Origin: Entomomonas moraniae
GTDB lineage: Bacteria > Pseudomonadota > Gammaproteobacteria > Pseudomonadales > Pseudomonadaceae
Assembly: GCF_003991975.1 (NCBI RefSeq)
Contig: NZ_CP029822.1
Coordinates: 1-64,000, forward strand
DNA length: 64,000 nucleotides
Reading direction: 5' to 3'
Shown here: positions 58,618-64,000 of the stretch, in pieces
How the letters are laid out: each line of letters begins with the position of its first letter
Position numbering within the stretch: the stretch's first letter is position 1
Translations under genes and position numbers: made by a program
Notes under the pieces: generated by a model
Told to the model about the DNA's origin: nothing
The model's database searches: none
Seen by the model: only the letters and a program-made list of their open reading frames with translations

Positions 58618-59579
58618 AATACACTCATTCCAACTCTTAGATTGGCCACAGGTTTATCCAAATATAGTCGCACTTCAAACGTTTTAAGATCAAAGTCGCC
58701 TGTTGCTCTTGTTGCACGCTTGGTTGAGAAATCCCCTAGTGGCGCGATATAACCTACACGTGCTTTGATTTTTTTCTTGTCTGTTGCCCCGATAGCAGGG
58801 ATAGAAACTTCAACAACATCGCCTTTTTTAATTTGAGATAATATATCTTCACGAATATAGAAAATAAAATAAGCTTCTGGAATGCGAATAACTGTCATAA
58901 GGGGGCTAGAAGCATTTAAAAGTGCTCCCACTTCAGCAGGAATGGAACCCACTTCGCCATCGATAGGTGATACAACCATTAAGTCGTCTGTGACTGCTTT
59001 TACTTCTGCTAAATTTTGTTCTGCCTCTCGTAACTGTGCCGCGTATTGTTCGCGCTGTTCGATACGATCCCCATTTAAGGCTAAGTCTAAATTAGCTCTG
59101 GCTGCTTTAACTGACTCAGCCGCTGTATCTCTGTCTCGTAGGTAGTTCTCAAGTGATAGGGTGGATAAGTAACCTTTATCAGCCAGTTGCTTGTTGCGTT
59201 TATAAGTACTAATGGCATTGGCATAAGTCGCTTGGGCTTGTAATAAGTCTGCTTTAGCACTACGGATGTTCTCTTCTCGTGAACCATTAAGTGACTCAAT
59301 TAAACGGGCTTTAGCGTTATCTCGAGCAGCTTCAACCGATTTTAGCTGTGCTATAAGCTCAGGCGAGTCTAGTTTTATGAGAGGTTGCCCAGCCTTAACG
59401 TCGTCACCGCGCTCAACATAACGTTCAATAACACGTCCTTTGGCTTTTGAAACGATAATAACTTGGGGAGCATCAACCTCACCTTGTAAAATAATATGTT
59501 GATTATTGGCTCTTATTAAGATAGCGAGTGCTGTTGCAATAGCTATAAACGCAAGAGTGATGGCCGATTTTACATTCAT
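58599..59579 (-). CDS. HlyD/EmrA-type periplasmic adaptor protein
   Basis: 326 residues: N-terminal membrane anchor (about 7-23), a lipoyl-type half-motif (VIVSKAKGRVIERYVERGDDVKAGQPLIKLDS), a long coiled-coil hairpin (about 78-185), the second lipoyl half (VVSPIDGEVGSIPAEVGALLNASSP) and a beta-barrel end (RVGMSVLW). It links an inner-membrane exporter to a TolC-like channel. First gene of the three-gene exporter operon; YhiI is the closest E. coli relative in layout. Confidence 0.88.
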   Translation of the reverse strand: MNVKSAITLAFIAIATALAILIRANNQHIILQGEVDAPQVIIVSKAKGRVIERYVERGDDVKAGQPLIKLDSPELIAQLKSVEAARDNAKARLIESLNGSREENIRSAKADLLQAQATYANAISTYKRNKQLADKGYLSTLSLENYLRDRDTAAESVKAARANLDLALNGDRIEQREQYAAQLREAEQNLAEVKAVTDDLMVVSPIDGEVGSIPAEVGALLNASSPLMTVIRIPEAYFIFYIREDILSQIKKGDVVEVSIPAIGATDKKKIKARVGYIAPLGDFSTKRATRATGDFDLKTFEVRLYLDKPVANLRVGMSVLWDWQE

Positions 59580-59680
59580 AAAGTAACGCGCAATCCTATT
59601 AATTAAGAGATATTATTAAAAAGTATTATCTTTGTCATTTAAACTAAAAATAAGTTTCTTTTAAGTTTATTGATTAGTAT

Positions 59681-61453
59681 TTAATGTGGTGTTACGCGCA
59701 ATACTTCATCAATAGTGGTTAAGCCCTTACCTACTTTTTGAGCACCAGATAATCGTAAACTGTGCATACCATCTTTATAAGCTTGTATACGCACTTCGTC
59801 AATATTGGTTTCTGGTTGAATGAGCTGTTTTAACTCATCTGAAAAAAGCATAATTTCATAGATACCTAAACGACCACGATAGCCCGTTTCTCGGCAGTCG
59901 TGGCAACCGATAGGTTGCATTGTTTGCTTAGGTACAGGCGACTTCCACGGTTTAGTGAGTTCATCCCAAACCGTTTGATCTATTTCTATGGGTTGTTTGC
60001 AGTGAGGACAAAGCGTTCTCACTAAACGTTGTGCCATAATACCTAAAACGGTACTTTTTATCAGATAATAAGGTACACCTAGATCAAGTAACCGTGTGAT
60101 TGTACTGGGGGCATCGTTGGTATGTAAGGTAGAAAGTACCAGATGGCCTGTTAAAGCTGCCTGAATAGCCATTTCTGCCGTTTCAAGATCACGGATCTCA
60201 CCAATCATTATAATGTCAGGGTCTTGTCGCATTAACGCACGAATTCCCGATGCAAAGTCCAAGTCGATATTGTGTTGTACTTGCATTTGATTAAAAGAGT
60301 CTTCAATCATTTCAATGGGGTCTTCAATCGTACAAACATTAACTTCAGACGTGGCTAACTGTTTTAATGTTGTATAGAGGGTCGTTGTTTTTCCTGAACC
60401 AGTTGGCCCCGTAACCAGAATAATACCATTGGGTTGTGAAATCATCTGATCCCAACGGTTGGAGTCTCCATGAGAAAAGCCTAAATCGCTAAAGCCTTTT
60501 AATAATACATTAGGGTCAAAGATCCGCATTACCATTTTTTCGCCAAAGGCAGTAGGCAATGTGGATAAACGCAACTCAATTTCGTCACCTAAAGGGGATA
60601 CAGTTTTTATTCGACCATCTTGTGGTTTTCGGCGTTCAGCAATATTCATTCGACCTAATGTTTTTAAGCGATTAACAACCGCAATCCCTACTTGGGTAGG
60701 GAATTGATAAACATTATGCAGAACCCCGTCAATGCGTAGCCTTACGCTGCTTGCTTCCCTACGTGGTTCGATATGAATATCACTGGCGCGCTGTTGGAAA
60801 GCATATTGAAAGAGCCAGTCAACGATTTTAATAATATGCGACTCATCGCCCGATAAATCTTCGGTGGTGCTGGTTAAGCTAACAAGCTGTTCAAAGCTAG
60901 CATTTGTAAAGTTGTTGTTAAGGCTCTCACCTGATGCCTCATGTACTGAACTACTGAGGTTATAGAACTCATTTGTTAGACGCTGAATGTCGGCGGGATT
61001 AATAACAACACGCTCAATAGGGCGTTTTAAAATATGTTGTAAGTTCTTTTCCCATGATTTTACCAGTGGTTGAATACTGGCAATGACTACTTTTTCGAGG
61101 TTTGATTCAATGGCAAGAATTTGATTACGTTTAGCAAATGCATAAGACATTACAGAGGTAACTGTCGTCACGTCTACTTTTAACGGGTCTACTCGAACAT
61201 AGCGTTGTTTAGCAAAATCGGCTAGCCATATTGTCAGTGTTTCTAAATCAAGTTTTTTTCCTGGGCGGGCTAAATCATCAATTTTTTGATGAGCAATAAC
61301 TTCAAGTGGGCTTTGTATGGCTAAAGGCGTATCTGCTTGGGTCATGTAACATAATTCTTTTGCCCTTGGGGTAATGCGTTTTTGATCGCATAAAGCAATC
61401 AATAAATCATTGAGTGTTAAAACATGATCCTTAGATGATATATTTGTAGCCAT
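59681..61453 (-). CDS. GspE/PilB-family secretion or pilus ATPase
   Basis: 590-residue hexameric ATPase of the type II secretion/type IV pilus family. It has an N-terminal T2SSE-N domain (about 20-170), ASDIHIEPRREASSVRLRIDGVL, Walker A GPTGSGKTTTLYTTL (near 350), Asp box TIEDPIEMIEDSFNQMQV, Walker B GEIRDLETAEMA, His box LTGHLVLSTLHTNDA, and a zinc tetracysteine (CPHCK and CHDCRETGYRGR). No pilus or secretion genes adjoin it, so PilB or GspE cannot be decided. It is divergent from tRNA-Val. Confidence 0.88.
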   Translation of the reverse strand: MATNISSKDHVLTLNDLLIALCDQKRITPRAKELCYMTQADTPLAIQSPLEVIAHQKIDDLARPGKKLDLETLTIWLADFAKQRYVRVDPLKVDVTTVTSVMSYAFAKRNQILAIESNLEKVVIASIQPLVKSWEKNLQHILKRPIERVVINPADIQRLTNEFYNLSSSVHEASGESLNNNFTNASFEQLVSLTSTTEDLSGDESHIIKIVDWLFQYAFQQRASDIHIEPRREASSVRLRIDGVLHNVYQFPTQVGIAVVNRLKTLGRMNIAERRKPQDGRIKTVSPLGDEIELRLSTLPTAFGEKMVMRIFDPNVLLKGFSDLGFSHGDSNRWDQMISQPNGIILVTGPTGSGKTTTLYTTLKQLATSEVNVCTIEDPIEMIEDSFNQMQVQHNIDLDFASGIRALMRQDPDIIMIGEIRDLETAEMAIQAALTGHLVLSTLHTNDAPSTITRLLDLGVPYYLIKSTVLGIMAQRLVRTLCPHCKQPIEIDQTVWDELTKPWKSPVPKQTMQPIGCHDCRETGYRGRLGIYEIMLFSDELKQLIQPETNIDEVRIQAYKDGMHSLRLSGAQKVGKGLTTIDEVLRVTPH

Positions 61454-61573
61454 ATTGATATTGTCTGTGTAGATTGTAAGTAATGGTTATATGATAACTA
61501 AATTTCGTCGGGGTTGCTCCTTTAAAAATCAATTTATTAAGACAAATATATTTATAGAATTGTGTAAAAGTAC

Positions 61574-61601
61574 TTGACACTTTCGTAGTTATGGTTAAAA
61601 T
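61574..61601 (+). promoter_or_regulatory. Promoter of tRNA-Val
   Basis: TTGACA (61574-61579), a perfect -35, is 16 bp from TAAAAT (61596-61601), a good -10. Transcription would begin about 7 bases before the mature tRNA. Confidence 0.75.
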
Positions 61602-61614
61602 TCACCACCTTAAT

Positions 61615-61691
61615 AGGCATATAGCTCAGCTGGTTAGAGCATCACCTTGACATGGTGGGGGTCGTTGGTTCGAGTCCAATTATGCCTACCA
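61615..61691 (+). tRNA. tRNA-Val (anticodon GAC)
   Basis: Complete cloverleaf: acceptor AGGCATA pairs with TATGCCT; D arm GCTC/GAGC; anticodon stem TCACC/GGTGG with loop TTGACAT, giving anticodon GAC; T arm GTTGG/CCAAT with loop TTCGAGT; discriminator A and an encoded CCA. It reads valine codons GUC/GUU. An integrase gene lies 142 bp downstream, so its 3' end is the likely attachment site. Confidence 0.96.
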
Positions 61692-61719
61692 ATTTAGATT
61701 TTTATAAAATCCATGAAAC

Positions 61720-61758
61720 CCCTCAAAAGCACTGGTAGTCGAATTTGAGGGTTTTTTT
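61720..61758 (+). terminator. Rho-independent terminator after tRNA-Val
   Basis: CCCTCAAA (61720-61727) pairs with TTTGAGGG (61744-61751), loop 16 bases, followed by seven T residues (61752-61758). It ends the tRNA transcript before the integrase gene. Confidence 0.85.
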
Positions 61759-61833
61759 GTTGCTTGCTATTTTTACCGTTTTTGACTAAATTTAACTATA
61801 TTTTATCAACTGACGGCGACAAAAAAGGCGACA

Positions 61834-62847
61834 ATGGCGACGATTAGAAAGCGTGGTGACAAATGGCAAGTTCAAATAAAAAAGAAAATAAATGGTCAGG
61901 AAGTCAGAGAATCTAATACCTTTTTAACTAAAGGCGAGGCTCAAGCATGGGCTACTATGCGAGAAGCTGACTTAATAGACTCTGATAGAAAAGGGCTTAT
62001 TGTTGGTAATAAGCATACTCTCTATGACGCACTTATTAAGTATCGTGACGAAATTGCCAGTAAAAAGAAAAGCGTTAAATGGTTAACCACTAAAATAAAT
62101 AATTTTATAGATACTCTGCCTTTTGTTGGCGAGCTAATTACTAGCATTAAACCTGTACAGTATGCAGAATTTAGAGATAAAAGATTAAAAACAGTCAAGA
62201 ACTCAACCGTAATAAAAGAACTTGGCATCTTGTCCGTTGTTTACTCTAAGGCTATCAAAGAATGGGGATGGTGCTCCGTAAATCCTATTAGCAACATTGA
62301 GAAGCCACGAAAGACAAAACATAGAAACCGCCTAATATCTAATGATGAAATAGACGCTATTCTATCTATTCTTGATTATAAAGAGGGCGACACGCCGACA
62401 AGCAAGAAACAGGAATTAGCTTACATATTCTTAATCGCTATTGAAACAGCTATGCGGCAAGGTGAAATTCTATCTTTAACCTATGATGCTGTGTTTTTAG
62501 ATAAACGTTTTGTTCATCTTGATAAAACGAAGAACGGAGATACTAGGGATGTGCCTTTATCCAATAGGGCCGTTTATTTATTTGAGCAAGTCCTTAAAAA
62601 TAAGCATGAAGATAATAAGCTTTTTACGTTAAGTTCTGCCAGTGCCGATGCTATGTTTAGAAAGTACCGCAATAAATTAGGGATTAATGATCTACATTTT
62701 CACGATACACGCCATGAAGCTATTACGCGCTTATCTAAAAAGCTTGGGGTTTTAGAACTGGCCAGAATGGTAGGACATAGAAATATAAGCCAGTTGATGA
62801 CTTATTATAACGAGACAGCGGAGAGTTTAGCGAGTAAGTTAGGTTAA
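61834..62847 (+). CDS. Tyrosine site-specific integrase
   Basis: Catalyses integration and excision of the island or prophage that begins here. The 337 residues have an N-terminal arm-binding beta domain (ATIRKRGDKWQVQIKKKINGQ), a SAM-like core-binding domain (about 65-165) and a catalytic domain with arginine in TAMRQGEIL (near 208), lysine in LDKTKNGDTRDVPL, HDTRHEA (near 290), MVGHRN and the tyrosine nucleophile in LMTYYNETA (near 323). All catalytic residues are intact. AAAAAAGG lies upstream of ATG 61834; GGCGAC occurs three times across the start. No repeat of the tRNA 3' end is seen before the window ends. Confidence 0.94.
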   Translation: MATIRKRGDKWQVQIKKKINGQEVRESNTFLTKGEAQAWATMREADLIDSDRKGLIVGNKHTLYDALIKYRDEIASKKKSVKWLTTKINNFIDTLPFVGELITSIKPVQYAEFRDKRLKTVKNSTVIKELGILSVVYSKAIKEWGWCSVNPISNIEKPRKTKHRNRLISNDEIDAILSILDYKEGDTPTSKKQELAYIFLIAIETAMRQGEILSLTYDAVFLDKRFVHLDKTKNGDTRDVPLSNRAVYLFEQVLKNKHEDNKLFTLSSASADAMFRKYRNKLGINDLHFHDTRHEAITRLSKKLGVLELARMVGHRNISQLMTYYNETAESLASKLG

Positions 62848-62884
62848 ACTTTAAAGAAGTATTATTTTATTGGAAAAGTTTTAA

Positions 62885-63214
62885 ATGGAAAATCTTGATA
62901 TATACATTACCACTATGCCGTCAAGCAGGCCAGCAGATTATTATCTAAGCTGTTTAGGTGGTTCTGTATTTATAGATTTTAATAATTTAGGAAATAGAGT
63001 CAGTATTGTAAGAATATCTTTTGATGGTTATGGATGTTGTAATTTGGGAGTTGATACAATACCACTAGATGAGGAAGATTCTGCTGTCTTTAAGAAAAAT
63101 ATGAAATCAAAAAACTTTAACCAAAGGGTAATGTCTCTTATTGTTAGAAAAGCTATTTCGTTAAATGCATCACTAATTTGGACAGACGCTTTAAAGAAGT
63201 ATGAGCTTATTTGA
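62885..63214 (+). CDS. Island-encoded protein of unknown function
   Basis: 109 residues, soluble, no known motif recognised. It begins ENLDIYITTMPSSRPADYYLSC and has alternating strand-like segments, then a basic helix (FKKNMKSKNFNQRVMSLIVRKAISL). GGAAAAG lies near the right distance from ATG 62885. It is 37 bp after the integrase on the same strand and convergent with the small cysteine-rich gene. Codon use is AT-rich like the rest of the island. Confidence 0.6.
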   Translation: MENLDIYITTMPSSRPADYYLSCLGGSVFIDFNNLGNRVSIVRISFDGYGCCNLGVDTIPLDEEDSAVFKKNMKSKNFNQRVMSLIVRKAISLNASLIWTDALKKYELI

Positions 63215-63221
63215 TCACTAC

Positions 63222-63446
63222 TCATACTTCTTTGCTATAACTGCCACAATGTAAGCAGTGTGTATAAGTTCCACATTTACCATCAACATCCAGATCAGGT
63301 TTGAAGTTTTTTGGATAGTACCCACTAGGTAAAAAGTTTATTCCACTGGTTATGTCATTCGGAATATGAAATCCAACATGAGGGGCTACGCCATAATAGG
63401 GATAAGCGCATTCCCCATCTTGTAGAGTACAATACTTGCAACCCAT
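63222..63446 (-). CDS. Small cysteine-rich phage-type protein
   Basis: 74 residues with CxxC pairs at each end (GCKYC and HCLHC) and further cysteines, consistent with a small zinc-binding fold. The middle, YPYYGVAPHVGFH and LPSGYYPKNFKPD, resembles hypothetical proteins seen in prophages and islands of pseudomonads (recalled, not searched). AAGGTG lies six bases before ATG 63446, inside the end of the upstream gene, so the two are coupled. Function unknown. Confidence 0.65.
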   Translation of the reverse strand: MGCKYCTLQDGECAYPYYGVAPHVGFHIPNDITSGINFLPSGYYPKNFKPDLDVDGKCGTYTHCLHCGSYSKEV

Positions 63447-63448
63447 AC

Positions 63449-63796
63449 CTACACCTTACTCTTATTGATTTTAAAGAAGTGCTTAACTTCACTAGCACGC
63501 CACGGCCCAGTTTTATAACGCGCTCTTTTACCACCGATGTTCTTAGGGAAGTTAGGGAGGGCAATAAGATTTCTTGCTGTTTTTGTTGGAACATTTAAAC
63601 CTTTTGCTATTTCGTAAGCATTTCGCCAGACGAGTGTTTCATCGTCTTGTTTGATGCTGGCTTCTTCGATATTTTGAAGCTTTTGCTTAACCTCTTGAAG
63701 CTCAACAATTAAAGGCTCTGTAATGATTTTAGCTAACTCATTAGCTAGGGCTAATATGTCGCTATTTGTCATGAACTGCTGCGGTTGTGTTTGCAT
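63449..63796 (-). CDS. Island-encoded protein, possible DNA-binding regulator
   Basis: 115 residues: a Gln-rich start, a coiled-coil-like helix (about 20-50, IITEPLIVELQEVKQKLQNIE), then a C-terminal region with AYEIAKGLNVPTKTARNLIALPNFP and KRARYKTGPWRASEVKHFF that looks like a winged or excisionase-type HTH. The final segment recalls AlpA/Xis-like phage regulators, but the assignment is weak. ATG 63796 has GGAG six bases upstream; a TTG at 63808 is less likely. It is 2 bp from the cysteine-rich gene. Confidence 0.6.
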   Translation of the reverse strand: MQTQPQQFMTNSDILALANELAKIITEPLIVELQEVKQKLQNIEEASIKQDDETLVWRNAYEIAKGLNVPTKTARNLIALPNFPKNIGGKRARYKTGPWRASEVKHFFKINKSKV

Positions 63797-63808
63797 GCTA
63801 AACTCCAA

Positions 63809-63827
63809 GCCTGCCGTTAGGGCAGGC
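63809..63827 (-). other. Stem-loop just before the island regulator gene
   Basis: GCCTGCC (63809-63815) pairs perfectly with GGCAGGC (63821-63827), loop 5 bases, ending three bases before the GGAG ribosome site of the 63796 gene on the minus strand. It may stabilise or terminate the upstream transcript, or affect initiation. Confidence 0.55.
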
Positions 63828-63854
63828 GATTAATTAATTCAAAGATAAGGCGTT

Positions 63855-64000
63855 TTATTCTTCTAATAGCTCTGGTTGATCTTTTTCAGGTTTAATAATA
63901 TTCATATTGCCCATGTTTGCCGCTGCATCAGCAAGCACGATTAAACAAGTTCCGCCGCCTGCATGTTCAATTAAGGCCAGTTTGTTTTCACTGCTACAGC
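63855..64000 (-). CDS. Partial island gene, C-terminal part only
   Basis: Open frame entering from the right edge on the minus strand, ending with a TAA at 63855-63857. About 48 residues are visible: CSSENKLALIEHAGGGTCL, an aliphatic and alanine-rich segment, then a charged tail KPEKDQPELLEE. Its 5' end lies outside the window. No family recognised. It precedes the regulator gene by about 58 bp on the same strand. Confidence 0.5.
   Translation of the reverse strand, partial: CSSENKLALIEHAGGGTCLIVLADAAANMGNMNIIKPEKDQPELLEE

Noticed and set aside
63028-63225. Minus-strand 65-codon frame opposite the island gene at 62885
   Set aside because: Shadow frame without a ribosome site; the plus-strand gene has a better start and spacing.
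61615-64000. Second attachment site (attR) inside the window
   Set aside because: I find no repeat of the tRNA-Val 3' end downstream within the window; it must lie beyond 64000 if it exists.

Overview
The window comes from the chromosome of an AT-rich gammaproteobacterium related to Pseudomonas. The evidence is gene order and protein similarity recalled from memory: ispF-truD-surE-pcm-nlpD; argS followed by a SPOR gene; rpoN-hpf-ptsN-rapZ-ptsO; ribF-ileS-lspA-fkpB; ahcY-metF-helicase behind an SAH riboswitch; ubiE-ubiJ-ubiB-hisI-hisE-rsmE-like; and pilS-pilR. Many products look like Pseudomonas orthologues with AT-rich codons. A low-GC Pseudomonadaceae lineage such as the insect-gut genus Entomomonas would fit, but this is inference.

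Layout. 1-5254 (+): cysB, then overlapping ispF, truD, surE, pcm, nlpD and a DUF2750-like gene. 5255-5768 is a gene-free gap where Pseudomonas carries rpoS. 5769-19123: priA (+), then mostly minus-strand genes: SPOR protein, argS, MATE exporter, YcxB-like protein, DEAD-box helicase deaD, trmA, AzgA-type purine permease, elbB, a pirin (+) and a DedA protein. 19349-30779 (+): hemB, ppk, an FMN-dependent hydroxy-acid dehydrogenase, the rpoN/nitrogen-PTS cluster, dxs and rsmE, with holC on the minus strand. 30828-39919: an ndvB-like glucan synthase (-), a phospholipase-D-family synthase, ribF, ileS, lspA and fkpB. 39932-45441 (-): a TatD hydrolase, an RhlE-type helicase with all core motifs eroded, metF, and ahcY with a clear SAH riboswitch and promoter. 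45450-61453 (-): a roadblock/LC7 protein, an ABC-ATPase/tyrosine-phosphatase fusion, a LysR regulator, pilR, pilS, a PP0621-like protein, a second RsmE-like enzyme, hisE, hisI, ubiB, ubiJ, ubiE, two ABC-2 permeases plus an HlyD adaptor with no ATPase, and a GspE/PilB-type ATPase. 61615-64000: tRNA-Val(GAC) followed by a tyrosine integrase and small phage-type genes, the start of an integrated island that runs past the window edge.

Functionally this is mostly core metabolism and information processing: isoprenoid precursors (ispF, dxs), ubiquinone (ubiE/J/B), histidine (hisI/E), the methyl cycle (ahcY, metF), haem (hemB), tRNA charging and modification (argS, ileS, truD, trmA) and regulation (cysB, rpoN with nitrogen PTS, pilSR). 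The least ordinary items are the decayed RhlE2-like pseudo-helicase kept in its syntenic place, the roadblock plus ABC-phosphatase pair, the ATPase-less exporter operon, a perfect 23-bp palindrome after hpf, and the tRNA-Val island.
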